From NCBI GenBank assembly GCA_958443615.1, contig CAUCLI010000007.1, forward strand, positions 1 through 64,000: 64,000 bases of DNA, written 5' to 3'. Shown here one piece after another: positions 51,665 through 59,996 of the stretch. The stretch is from an uncultured Collinsella sp. GTDB taxonomy: Bacteria; Actinomycetota; Coriobacteriia; Coriobacteriales; Coriobacteriaceae. Position 1 is the first letter of the stretch. Each line of letters opens with the position of its first letter. Position numbers and translations under genes: made by a program. The notes under the pieces are model-generated. The model searched no databases and was not told the origin of the DNA. It was given only the letters and a program-made list of their open reading frames with translations.

Positions 51665-53431
51665 ATGGACAAGATCATCGAGTTGGAGCACGTCTCCTTT
51701 TCATACGAAACCGAGCCGGACGGGGCGTTCGCCCTGACCGACATCGACCTCTCCATCGAGGAGGGGTCCCTCGTCGGCGTGATCGGCCCCTCCGGGGCGG
51801 GCAAGTCGACCTTGGCGAGCCTCATCTCGGGCGCGATCCCCCACCACTACACCGGCAGGTTGTTCGGCAGCACGAAGGTCGCGGGGGTCGACACCTGCGA
51901 CGCCTCCCTCACTGACATCGCCCGCCTCGTCGGATCGGTCCTCCAGGACATCGACGCCCAGATGGTCGCATCGGTCGTCGAGGACGAGCTCCTGTTCGGC
52001 CTGGAGAACTTCGGGGTTCCCCGCGAGCGGATAGAGGGGCGCCTCACCGCCGCGCTCGACGCCGTGGGGATCGCCGACCTGCGCGAACGCGAGATCGCCA
52101 CGCTTTCGGGCGGGCAGAAGCAGAAAGTCGCCATCGCGGCCATACTCGCCCTCGCGCCCCGCGTCATCGTCATGGACGAGCCCACCGCGGCCCTCGACCC
52201 CGTGAGCGCGCGCGAGGTGTTCGAAGTCCTCAAGCGGGCGCGGGAGCTCGGCGGCATGACCATCGTCGTCATCGAGCAGATGGTGGCCCTGCTTGCGGAG
52301 TTCTGCGAGCGCGTCATCGTGCTCGACGAGGGGCGCGTCGCGCTCGACGGCACGCCCCGCGAGGTCTTCTCCCACGCCGATGAGCTGCGACGCATCGGCG
52401 TCGACAGCCCGCGCGCGTCCCGCATCGCGAACAGCCTCGCCGCCGCCGGCCTCACCCGCGGTGTCTCCTCCGCGCTCACCGCGCGCGAGGCCGAGGCCCT
52501 CATCGCCGGCATCCTGGACGAACCCGTCGAAGGTCCCGTCGCGCGATGCGCGCCCGATGAGCCGCGCCGAGCCGGCGCCCCGGCGCGGCGCGGCATACCG
52601 GATGACGCCCCCGCCGTCGTCGAGGTCGAACGCGCGTCATTCTCCTACGGAGAGGGCGCGGCGAGCGTCACCGACCTCGACCTCGTCGTGAGGCGCGGCG
52701 AGATCTGCGCCATCGCCGGGCAGAACGGCGCCGGCAAGACCACGTTCACCAAGCTGCTCAACGGCCTTCTCAAACCGGAGTCCGGACGCGTCCGCATCGC
52801 GGGGCTCGACACGCTCGACACGCCGGTGAGCGCGCTCGCGGCGCACGTCGCCACCCTCTTCCAAAACCCCGACCGCCAGCTGTGCCGAGACACCGTGCTC
52901 GAGGAGGTCGCCTTCGGCCTCCAGCTCCAGGGGATCCCGGCCGCGGCGGCGCTCGAGCGCGCGGGCGCCGTCGCGGCGCGCTTCGGCCTGGACCCGGCCT
53001 CCGCGCCCTTCAGCCTCTCGCGCGGGCAGCGCCAGATGGTCGCCTTGGCGAGCGTCGTGGTCCTCGACCCCGACCTCATCATCCTCGACGAGCCCACGAG
53101 CGGCCTGGATTACCGTGAGTGCATGACGGTCATGGAGACGGTGCGCGAGCGCGCGAGGGCGGGGGCCGCGGTCATCATGGTCTGCCACGACATGGAGGTC
53201 GTGAGCGATTTCGCCGACACCCTGGCCGTCATGGCGGGCGGGCGCGTCCTCGCGACCGGACCCACGCACGAGGTGTTCGCACGGGCGGACCTCCTCGCGG
53301 CGGCGCGGATCTCCGCCCCCGACGTCCCCGCCCTCGCCGGTCGCCTCGCGGCCACCCACCCCGCGTTCGCGGGGGTCACCGAGGTCTCCGAGCTGGTCGA
53401 GACCGTGAAGGAGCTGAAGAGCCGTGCTTAA
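51665..53431 (+). CDS. ecfA: ECF transporter ATPase, fused EcfA1-EcfA2
   Basis: A 588-residue protein with two complete ABC ATPase domains in one chain. The first (about 1-255) has Walker A GPSGAGKST, signature TLSGGQKQKVAIAAI and Walker B VIVMDEPTAALDP. The second (about 315-560) has GQNGAGKTT, a variant signature SLSRGQRQMVALASV and LIILDEPTSGLDY. A ~60-residue Arg/Ala/Pro-rich linker joins them. The fusion replaces the usual EcfA1/EcfA2 pair that powers the S component via EcfT. ATG 51665 was chosen with AAGGACCCC upstream. Its final bases overlap ecfT. Confidence 0.92.
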   Translation: MDKIIELEHVSFSYETEPDGAFALTDIDLSIEEGSLVGVIGPSGAGKSTLASLISGAIPHHYTGRLFGSTKVAGVDTCDASLTDIARLVGSVLQDIDAQMVASVVEDELLFGLENFGVPRERIEGRLTAALDAVGIADLREREIATLSGGQKQKVAIAAILALAPRVIVMDEPTAALDPVSAREVFEVLKRARELGGMTIVVIEQMVALLAEFCERVIVLDEGRVALDGTPREVFSHADELRRIGVDSPRASRIANSLAAAGLTRGVSSALTAREAEALIAGILDEPVEGPVARCAPDEPRRAGAPARRGIPDDAPAVVEVERASFSYGEGAASVTDLDLVVRRGEICAIAGQNGAGKTTFTKLLNGLLKPESGRVRIAGLDTLDTPVSALAAHVATLFQNPDRQLCRDTVLEEVAFGLQLQGIPAAAALERAGAVAARFGLDPASAPFSLSRGQRQMVALASVVVLDPDLIILDEPTSGLDYRECMTVMETVRERARAGAAVIMVCHDMEVVSDFADTLAVMAGGRVLATGPTHEVFARADLLAAARISAPDVPALAGRLAATHPAFAGVTEVSELVETVKELKSRA

Positions 53432-54170
53432 CGTCATCGATTACGTCCCCGGAAAGACCGTGCTCCACCGCCTCAACCCCGTCGTCAAACTCGCCCTCGC
53501 GTCAGCGATCGTCATCGCGACCTTCCTCGCGGAGAGCTGGGCGGCGCTCGGGGGGCTTCTCGCCCTCACGCTCGCGCTCGGCGCCTACGCCGGCGTCTCG
53601 TCCCGGCTCTTCGGCCTGCTCAAGGTGCTCACCCCCATCGCGCTCATCATGCTCGCCCTGCAAGTCGCGTTCGTGCGCGGCGGGGACGCCGTCTTCCTCT
53701 TCGCCACGGCCGAGGGGATCGCATCCGGCGGGCGCGCCTGCCTGCGCCTGGTCGGCGTGGCGCTCCCCCTGGTGCTCATGCTCACCGTCACCAAGCTCAC
53801 CGACCTGGCCAATGCCTGCGTCGAGGTGCTCCACATCCCCTACCGCTACGCGTTCACCTTCACGACGGCACTGCGGTTCGTCCCCGTGTTCACCCAGGAG
53901 ATGAACGCGATCATGGAGGCCCAGACCGCCCGCGGCGTCCAGTTCGACACCAAGAGCCCCTTCAAGAAGCTCACGCTCATGCTTCCCGTGTGCATCCCGC
54001 TGCTCGTCACGTCGGTGAAGAAGACCGACACGACCGCGCTCGCCGCGGAGCAGCGCGGGTTCTACCTGCGCACCCGCGAGAGCTCCTACAAGCGCTACCC
54101 GTTGAACGGCGCGGACCTCGCCGTGCTCGCATGCTGCGTCGCGCTCATCGCCGCCGGCTTCGCCCTGTAG
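53424..54170 (+). CDS. ecfT: ECF transporter transmembrane component EcfT
   Basis: A 248-residue membrane protein with about six helices. LNVIDYVPGKTVLHRLNPVVKL is the EcfT N-terminal motif. The coupling-helix Arg motifs appear as MEAQTARGVQFD and AEQRGFYLRTRESSY, which link the S component to the ATPases. The start is a GTG at 53424 overlapping the last codons of ecfA (8 bases), with GAAGGAG upstream; translation is coupled. It completes the uptake operon. Confidence 0.92.
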   Translation: MLNVIDYVPGKTVLHRLNPVVKLALASAIVIATFLAESWAALGGLLALTLALGAYAGVSSRLFGLLKVLTPIALIMLALQVAFVRGGDAVFLFATAEGIASGGRACLRLVGVALPLVLMLTVTKLTDLANACVEVLHIPYRYAFTFTTALRFVPVFTQEMNAIMEAQTARGVQFDTKSPFKKLTLMLPVCIPLLVTSVKKTDTTALAAEQRGFYLRTRESSYKRYPLNGADLAVLACCVALIAAGFAL

Positions 54171-54259
54171 GCGCTGGCCCGGCGACGCGCTAAGATAGCC
54201 AGGAGAGAACCGCGGCCCGTCGGCGCCATGCGCGCGGGCCGATTCACCCGGGAGGTACC

Positions 54260-55231
54260 ATGCAGTTGATCGACCGCCTCGATGAGGACGTCCGCGCCGT
54301 GCTGGAGGCCGGCTTCGAGCGCGCCCGCGAGCGGCCCGTCACCTTGCGCGCGAACACGCTCAAGGCAACGGCGGAGCAGGTCGCCTCCGCCCTCGACGAC
54401 GCGGGCATCGCCTATGCACGCGTGCCTTGGTATGAGGACGCCTTCGTCCTCGATGGCGTCGGCGAGCGCGAGGTCTGGAACCTGGACGCCTATCGCAAGG
54501 GCCTCGTCTACCTGCAGAGCCTCTCATCCATGCTGCCCCCGCTGGTGCTCGGGCCGCGCGGCGGCGCCGACATCCTCGACATGTGCGCCGCCCCCGGCGG
54601 AAAGACCGCGCAGATCGCAGCGCTCACCGGCAACACGGCCCATCTCACCGCGTGCGAGATGAGCGCCCCACGCGCGGAGAAGCTCGCCTACAACCTGAAA
54701 AAGATGGATGCGCAAAACGTCAACATCATGCGCACGGACGCGCGGCGTCTCGATGAGTTCTTCAGCTTCGACCAGATCCTGCTCGACGCCCCCTGCACGG
54801 GGACGGGCACGTACCGCGCGGGCGACGAGCGCGCCGGGGGGCGCATGAGGCCGCAGCTGCTCGCCAAGGTCTCGAAGTCCCAGCGCGCCCTTCTGGACCG
54901 TGCGCTCACGATCCTCAAGCCGGGCGGCACCCTCGTCTACTCCACCTGCTCCGTCCTCCCCGAGGAGAACGGCGACCAGGTGCGAGCCGCCCTCAAGCGC
55001 CATCGCGACTGCAAGGTCGTGCCCATCGTCCCGGGCTCCGTCGACGATGGCCGAGTCGAAGAGGACGGACGCGTCATCCGAGTCGAACGAGCCGATGAGG
55101 GCGCGCTCGCATGGCCGGTCCTCGAGATGCCGAACGCCGTCGAGGGGACCCTGACCATCGCGCCATCCCGCCTGTATGAGGGGTTCTACGTCGCCGCGAT
55201 AGAGAAGACGGCCCCGCGCGGGAAGCGCTAG
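54260..55231 (+). CDS. rRNA cytosine-C5 methyltransferase (NOL1/NOP2/Sun, RsmB/RsmF type)
   Basis: A 323-residue SAM-dependent RNA m5C methyltransferase. The N-terminal block RPVTLRANTLKATAEQVA is typical; ILDMCAAPGGKTAQIAAL binds SAM, ILLDAPCTGTGTYRA has the release Cys, and LVYSTCSVLPEENGDQV the catalytic Cys. It modifies cytosine in rRNA. It has no long C-terminal PUA-like domain, unlike E. coli RsmF. AGGTACC precedes ATG 54260. Confidence 0.9.
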   Translation: MQLIDRLDEDVRAVLEAGFERARERPVTLRANTLKATAEQVASALDDAGIAYARVPWYEDAFVLDGVGEREVWNLDAYRKGLVYLQSLSSMLPPLVLGPRGGADILDMCAAPGGKTAQIAALTGNTAHLTACEMSAPRAEKLAYNLKKMDAQNVNIMRTDARRLDEFFSFDQILLDAPCTGTGTYRAGDERAGGRMRPQLLAKVSKSQRALLDRALTILKPGGTLVYSTCSVLPEENGDQVRAALKRHRDCKVVPIVPGSVDDGRVEEDGRVIRVERADEGALAWPVLEMPNAVEGTLTIAPSRLYEGFYVAAIEKTAPRGKR

Positions 55232-55311
55232 GGCCGTCCGAGGCGTCGAATGTGGGGGATCCGTGACGGGGGCATCACCGCGATGCGCCGGCCCGGATCC
55301 CCGTCGGAGGT

Positions 55312-55470
55312 CTATCGGAGGTTGCCGGAACGGTACCCGTTCTCGAGCTCCTCCTCGCGCTTGCGGGCGCTGCGGTCCTTGAGCGTGGCGAACAGAAGGT
55401 ACACCAGGGCGACCACGGTGATGGCGCCGGCGACCATGAGCATCGGTGCGAGGATGTCGAACATCTCCAC
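55312..55470 (-). CDS. Small single-helix membrane protein
   Basis: About 52 residues. MFDILAPMLMVAGAITVVAL and VYLLFATLKDRSARKREEEL form one membrane helix followed by a charged, probably cytoplasmic tail. The start may be GTG 55470 (AAAGGA ten bases upstream) or the ATG at 55464; the former was chosen on spacing. No family recognised. It faces the methyltransferase gene tail to tail. Confidence 0.55.
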   Translation of the reverse strand: MEMFDILAPMLMVAGAITVVALVYLLFATLKDRSARKREEELENGYRSGNLR

Positions 55471-55670
55471 GGCGGCATCGTCCTTTCCCGCGCTGTGCGC
55501 GAATTTCCTATCGTTTCCGTCGGACCAGCATACCAGATTACCCCCGCGGCCCAACGACCGCATGGGAAGCACAGAGCCGTGGAGACAACGTGACGGGGGG
55601 CCGCCCCGCCTTAACCGCCCCCGGGCGGGTACAATGATTCGGCATTTGAATCTTCCTCTGAGGGAGCATC

Positions 55671-56786
55671 ATGACCAACACCAATTCAGACGCCGTGCGC
55701 CCCTCCGTGCCCGACCCGCGTCCCGACGCCATCGAGCCGCAGACCGGCGCCGCCGCCCCATCGAACCCGGTTCCCGCCATCGAGCGCGGCGAGGACCATG
55801 CCGAGCTCGAACCCGGCGACGTCGAACCCGACACCATATCGGTGACCGCGGAGGTCCCCGAGTCCATCGAGGCCACCATCGATTTCTCGGAAGTCGAGCT
55901 TGCCGATGAGTTCGCCGAGCCCGAGCTCGCGGTGACCCCGGGCGGTCTGCTCCCCATGGAACCCTCGCCCATCGAGGGACGCCTGCGCAAGGCGCCGCTG
56001 CGCGTGCCCGATGAGCTCGAGGAGTGCGGCGGGTTCACCCTCTTCGGCAGGCGCATCAAATCCCTGCTCTACACCACCGACGTCGCCGTCATCCGCAACT
56101 CCAACGCCGACGCGATCTTCGCCGTCTATCCGTTCACCGCGCAGCCCGCCATCACCCAGGCGCTGCTGACCGCCTCCGAGGCGCCCGTGTTCGTCGGCGT
56201 CGGCGGCGGCACCACCACCGGCAAGCGCTCCGTGCAGCTCGCCGCCGTCTCGGAGATGCAAGGCGCCGCGGGCGTCGTGGTCAACTCCCCCGCCCCGCCC
56301 GAGATGATCGAGCAGATCTGCGCCGTCATCGACATCCCCGTCATCGCCACCGTCGTCCGCTGCGATGCCGTGGCGCATGCAAAGGTCAAGGCGGGAGCCA
56401 AGATCTTGAACGTCGCCGCCGGCAAGGACACCCCCGCCGTCCTGCGCGAGCTGCGAGAGGTTTACCCCAACCTGCCCCTGATCGCCTCCGGCGGACGCAG
56501 CTCGCTCTCCGTGCGCGAGACCGTCCAGGCCGGCGCCAACGCCGTCATCTGGACCCCGCCCTCGGCCCAGCAGCTCCAAGCCGATATGATGCGCCGCTAT
56601 CGCGAGGCGGAGGTCAAGCCCGAGGCCCCGATCATGGACCCCGTCGCCGCCGCCGACGTCAATCCGCTCGAAAGCGCACGGGCGGACGTGCCGATCCCGG
56701 ATGAGCTGATCGCCAAGGCAACCACCGGCGGCCGTAAGCGCCAGCGACCCTTCCCCCCGCTCTTCTTCAAGGGCAAGCGCCACTGA
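55671..56786 (+). CDS. Conserved TIM-barrel-like protein with disordered N-terminus
   Basis: A 371-residue protein I cannot name. The first ~105 residues are acidic and low-complexity. The rest looks like a TIM-barrel phosphate-binding fold: VFVGVGGGTTTGKRSVQLAA, AAGVVVNSPAPPEMIEQI, IPVIATVVRCDAVAHAKVKA and GAKILNVAAGKDTPAVL, with IASGGRSSLSVRETVQAGAN as the likely phosphate loop. It ends in a basic tail (GGRKRQRPFPPLFFKGKRH). Homologues in gut Firmicutes are annotated vaguely as hydrolases. GAGGGAG precedes ATG 55671. Confidence 0.6.
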   Translation: MTNTNSDAVRPSVPDPRPDAIEPQTGAAAPSNPVPAIERGEDHAELEPGDVEPDTISVTAEVPESIEATIDFSEVELADEFAEPELAVTPGGLLPMEPSPIEGRLRKAPLRVPDELEECGGFTLFGRRIKSLLYTTDVAVIRNSNADAIFAVYPFTAQPAITQALLTASEAPVFVGVGGGTTTGKRSVQLAAVSEMQGAAGVVVNSPAPPEMIEQICAVIDIPVIATVVRCDAVAHAKVKAGAKILNVAAGKDTPAVLRELREVYPNLPLIASGGRSSLSVRETVQAGANAVIWTPPSAQQLQADMMRRYREAEVKPEAPIMDPVAAADVNPLESARADVPIPDELIAKATTGGRKRQRPFPPLFFKGKRH

Positions 56787-56838
56787 GGGAACATTCAGCG
56801 ACCGCACTCGCCCCGACGCTTTCACGAAAGGAACCCCC

Positions 56839-57294
56839 ATGCTCGCCAGCTCGCTCGCCAATGCCACCGCGCACGATTACCTCTCCGACCGCTTCCGCGC
56901 CGCCTATGGCTTCCTCGAGACCTCCGACCTCATGAGCCTCCCACTCGGCCGCAACGAGATCCAGGGCGACGATGTCTACGCCAACGTGCTCGAGTACGAC
57001 ACCGTCCCGGCATCCGAAAAGGAGCTCGAGGCGCATCGCGACTACTTCGATGTCCAGTTCGTGGCGAGCGGCGAGGAGCTTCTGCAGTTCGCCGACTGCG
57101 AGGGCCTCGAGACCGTCCAGGCCTATGACGCGGCGGGCGACTTCTGCCTCCTCAAGACGCCCGAACCCGTCGCCTCCATCGTCCTGCGCGCGGGCGAGCT
57201 CGCCATCTTCGCGCCCGAGGACGCCCACAAACCCGGCTGCGCCGTGGGCGAGCCCTGCCACGTCCGCAAGATCGTCGTGAAGGTCCGCGCGTAG
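56839..57294 (+). CDS. YhcH/YjgK/YiaL-family protein
   Basis: A 151-residue cupin-like protein of the YhcH/YjgK/YiaL family (also called beta-galactosidase subunit beta). YANVLEYDTVPASEKELEAH, YFDVQFVASGEE and FAPEDAHKPGCAVGEPCHV are the signatures; the His residues near HRDYFDVQF and DAHKPG bind metal. Members act in sugar-acid or sialic-acid metabolism. No sugar operon is near, so the role is open. GAAAGGAACCCCC precedes ATG 56839. Confidence 0.88.
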   Translation: MLASSLANATAHDYLSDRFRAAYGFLETSDLMSLPLGRNEIQGDDVYANVLEYDTVPASEKELEAHRDYFDVQFVASGEELLQFADCEGLETVQAYDAAGDFCLLKTPEPVASIVLRAGELAIFAPEDAHKPGCAVGEPCHVRKIVVKVRA

Positions 57295-57337
57295 GCACCG
57301 CGGCTCATCCGCCAACCAACCAAAGCTCGGTAACCGC

Positions 57338-57733
57338 ATGAAGACACTCCTCGCCCAACTCGCGAAATTCGGCATCGTCGGCGTCATCGCCACCCTCATC
57401 GATTTCGGCGTCATGAACCTGCTCCACTACGGGGCGCGCCTCGACATCCTCGTCGCCAACACGGCGGGCTTCATCATCTCGCTCATCTTCAATTACCTCG
57501 CGAGCATGAAATTCGTCTTCGAGCACAAGGGGGATATGAGCCGCCGGCGCGAGTTCGCCATCTTCGTCGTGTTGTCGGTCATCGGGCTCGCCCTGAACGA
57601 CGGCATCGTCCTCGCACTCAACAAATGGCTCGCACTCGAGGCGAACATCGCCAAGATCGGCGCCACGGCACTCGTGATGGTGTACAACTTCGCGACGCGA
57701 AAGATATTCCTCGACGGGACGCCCGAGGAATAG
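57338..57733 (+). CDS. GtrA-family membrane protein (copy 1)
   Basis: A 131-residue four-helix GtrA protein. AKFGIVGVIATLIDFGVMNL opens the family; FNYLASMKFVFEHKGDMSRR is the central motif. GtrA proteins help move or flip lipid-linked sugars in cell-surface polysaccharide synthesis. A paralogue follows 158 bases later with the same DMSRRREF block. Confidence 0.9.
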   Translation: MKTLLAQLAKFGIVGVIATLIDFGVMNLLHYGARLDILVANTAGFIISLIFNYLASMKFVFEHKGDMSRRREFAIFVVLSVIGLALNDGIVLALNKWLALEANIAKIGATALVMVYNFATRKIFLDGTPEE

Positions 57734-57891
57734 ATCCCGTAAATCGCGTCTCTTCGCCGATGGCTTCCGACCACCCGCCGATATCGCACATCGGCGGGCG
57801 GATTCATATGCTTCTTGTGCTTGACCTTACAATTCGCTTACCCAAGACGTATAGTTGCCTCCGTCGCGAACAGGAAGGCCGCCGAGGCCGC

Positions 57892-58317
57892 ATGACCGGA
57901 AGTGATGATTTGCGCAGCGCACTCGCACATCCCAACACCCAGCAGTTCTTGAAATTCGCCGCCGTGGGACTCGCCTCCCTGGCGGTTGAATACGCCTTTC
58001 TCGTGTACCTCCTGCAATCTCTCGACATGAACTACCTGATGGCCACGACGATCTCCTTCATCGCCTCCATCGTGTTCAACTACATCCTCTCGATGAGGTA
58101 CGTGTTCGTGCATAAGGAGGACATGAGCCGCCGGCGCGAGTTCATCATCTTCTCCGTCCTCTCCGCCATCGGGCTCGGTCTGAACGACCTTTATATGTTC
58201 ATCGGCGTCGGCCTGCTGAACATCGGCACCATGTCCATGAAGCTCATCTCCACGTTCTTCGTGACCTGGTACAACTACTTCAGTCGTCGCAAGTTCCTCG
58301 ACGCGGGGCACGCGTAA
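57892..58317 (+). CDS. GtrA-family membrane protein (copy 2)
   Basis: A 141-residue four-helix GtrA protein and paralogue of the gene before it: FLKFAAVGLASLAVEYAFLV, FNYILSMRYVFVHKEDMSRR, then a hydrophobic C-terminus ending in NYFSRRKFLDAG. Both copies share DMSRRREF followed by FxVLSxIGLxLND. The start has GAGG four bases upstream; earlier codons are possible. A strong terminator follows. A surface glycan role is inferred from the family. Confidence 0.88.
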   Translation: MTGSDDLRSALAHPNTQQFLKFAAVGLASLAVEYAFLVYLLQSLDMNYLMATTISFIASIVFNYILSMRYVFVHKEDMSRRREFIIFSVLSAIGLGLNDLYMFIGVGLLNIGTMSMKLISTFFVTWYNYFSRRKFLDAGHA

Positions 58318-58377
58318 ACCGACGCGAACGCCATTTCGCCCGAACGGCTTCGCAATTCAGATTGGGCGCACCTGAAG

Positions 58378-58399
58378 GGGCCGCATCGCGGCCCTTTTT
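58378..58399 (+). terminator. Terminator after the GtrA pair
   Basis: GGGCCGC pairs with GCGGCCC over an ATC loop and is followed by TTTTT. Confidence 0.85.
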
Positions 58400-58407
58400 C
58401 ATATGCA

Positions 58408-58470
58408 CTGGGCGGGCACCAGGGGCGGGCAGGCTCAGATGCGCTGGGCGGGCACCAGGGGCGGGCAGGC
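58408..58470. repeat. Two-copy 27-bp direct repeat, 36-bp period
   Basis: 58408-58434 and 58444-58470 are identical (core GGGCGGGCACCAGGGGCGGG). It lies directly after the GtrA terminator. Two copies only, so not a CRISPR array. Confidence 0.85.
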
Positions 58471-58509
58471 GCTTTATCCCCCCAGACCCCCCGCACCGGA
58501 CCTTTAAGC

Positions 58510-58744
58510 TTCAACTCAATGTTGAATGTCGTGACGGGGTGCAAAGACACGCCATTTTCGTTGATACTCGTATATCTTCGCAGGTAGATAGTGATATTGA
58601 GAGGTATTTCCCCTTCGGATAAACTCTCACCTTAAAGGTTAACTTGAAACTACAAAACTGCTTCATATTTCATCAACGCCGCAGGTAGTTGAAGCTTAAA
58701 CCTTCAAGTTGAACCTTAAAGAATGTCTAACGTTCAAGTTGAAC
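58510..58744 (+). promoter_or_regulatory. AT-rich leader with TTCAAGTTGAA palindromes
   Basis: TTCAAGTTGAAC occurs at 58703-58714 and 58733-58744, 30 bases apart. A looser TTCAA-N7-TTGAA is at 58510-58526, and AACTTGAAACT (near 58640) and GTTGAAGCTT (near 58690) are partial copies. They lie within 300 bases upstream of the coiled-coil gene start. Confidence 0.5.
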
Positions 58745-58801
58745 TCGAAGCCGGTGATATGATGCATCTCGTCAAAAGGTAGGCAACAGACGAGGATGTA
58801 C

Positions 58802-59857
58802 ATGGACGCAACTCCAAGCATGCACACCACGTGGCGCACCGGACGCACCCGCCGCATGATCGCGGGCGCAGGCGTTACGGCCGCGCTGTTCGCGAGCGTG
58901 CTCTTCCCCGTCCCGGCACGAGCAATCACAACCGAAACCGCAGCCACGCTCACCGAGACACAGAAAAAAGTAGAGGAGACCGCCGCCGCGTTCGATGAGG
59001 CGACCAAGAACCTCGATTCCCTGCAGGAGCGGGTCGCCGAGAACGAGGCGCGCATCGCCGAGCTCGAGGCCGAGCTTCCCGAAGCGCAGGCCCGTGCCAG
59101 CCGCGCCATGCGCGAGCTCTACAAGCATCACAAGGGCTCCAACACCCTCATGAGCTTCGTGCTGAGCACCAAGAGCATGGACGAGCTGATCTCCGGCATG
59201 AAGTACCTCGACCAGGTCAAGGACGCCAACGTCGGCGCGCTCACCGAGCTCAACGAGCTCGAGGCGGAACTCGAAGCCGAGAAGACCGAGCTCAAGACCG
59301 CCCAGGCACAGGCCGAGAGCGAGCGCGACGCCGCAGCCGAGGCCCTCGCCCAAGCGCAGAAGCTCCGCGAGGCGGCGCAGGCCCAGGCGGATGCCGAGGC
59401 GGCCGCCGAGCTCGCCACCCTCCAGCAGGCCTCCCAGGAAATGGGCGGCGGCACCGTCTCCACGCCCGACAACGGGGCGGTCAGCTGGGACACCGACCAG
59501 GCGTCCTTCGTGGCCGAGTGGGCGCCGCGCATCGACGCGTACCTCGCCGGCTCTCCGCTCGCGGGCCAGGGCGCCACGTTCGCCAACGCGGCATGGAAGT
59601 ACGGCGTCGACCCGCGTTTCTCCCCCGCGATCTCCAACACGGAGAGCTCCAAGGGCCGTCACTGCTTCCGTCCCCACAACGCATGGGGCTGGGGCAACGC
59701 CAGCTGGGGCAGCTGGGAGGAGGCCATCGACGCGCACGTGGCGGGCCTCGCACGCGGCTACGGTTATACCATCAGCGTCGCGGGCGCCAAGAAGTATTGT
59801 CCGCCCAACTGGTACAACTGGTACAACAACACGCTGAGCGAGATGAACAGGATTTAG
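58802..59857 (+). CDS. Secreted coiled-coil protein with lysozyme-like C-terminal domain
   Basis: A 351-residue exported protein. A signal peptide ends near PVPARA (about residue 39). A long coiled coil (about 45-205) is rich in Glu/Ala/Gln: ETQKKVEETAAAFDEATKNL, then AELEAELPEAQARASRAMREL and AQAQAESERDAAAEALAQAQ. A Gly-rich hinge leads to a C-terminal domain (about 235-351) with NAAWKYGVDPRFSPAISNTE, GWGNASWGSWEEAI and HVAGLARGYGYT, which resembles transglycosylase/glucosaminidase modules. The layout recalls PcsB/CwlO-type wall hydrolases but with a different catalytic domain. ATG 58802 was chosen because GAGG lies 7 bases upstream. Confidence 0.82.
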   Translation: MDATPSMHTTWRTGRTRRMIAGAGVTAALFASVLFPVPARAITTETAATLTETQKKVEETAAAFDEATKNLDSLQERVAENEARIAELEAELPEAQARASRAMRELYKHHKGSNTLMSFVLSTKSMDELISGMKYLDQVKDANVGALTELNELEAELEAEKTELKTAQAQAESERDAAAEALAQAQKLREAAQAQADAEAAAELATLQQASQEMGGGTVSTPDNGAVSWDTDQASFVAEWAPRIDAYLAGSPLAGQGATFANAAWKYGVDPRFSPAISNTESSKGRHCFRPHNAWGWGNASWGSWEEAIDAHVAGLARGYGYTISVAGAKKYCPPNWYNWYNNTLSEMNRI

Positions 59858-59868
59858 CGCCTCAGATG

Positions 59869-59897
59869 AAAAGGAGCCCGATCGGGCTCCTTTTTTA
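59869..59897 (+). terminator. Terminator of the coiled-coil gene
   Basis: GGAGCCCGATCGGGCTCC (59873-59890) is a palindromic stem followed by TTTTTT, preceded by AAAA, so it may act in both directions. Confidence 0.9.
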
Positions 59898-59996
59898 ATA
59901 TCTGCCAACACATCCACCCGCGCGCTGAATCCCCCGCAAACGGGGTACGATGGAGAACGTGCTGAAAACCCGTTCCAAAACGATTGGAGTCCCACC

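Larger units (their letters stand above)
58400..58801. other. Intergenic region before the coiled-coil gene: tandem repeat plus AT-rich promoter zone
   Basis: After the GtrA terminator the gap holds a two-copy 27-bp direct repeat (58408-58470) and, from about 58505, a stretch markedly more AT-rich than its surroundings with TTCAAGTTGAA-type palindromes. No gene was supported here. Confidence 0.6.
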
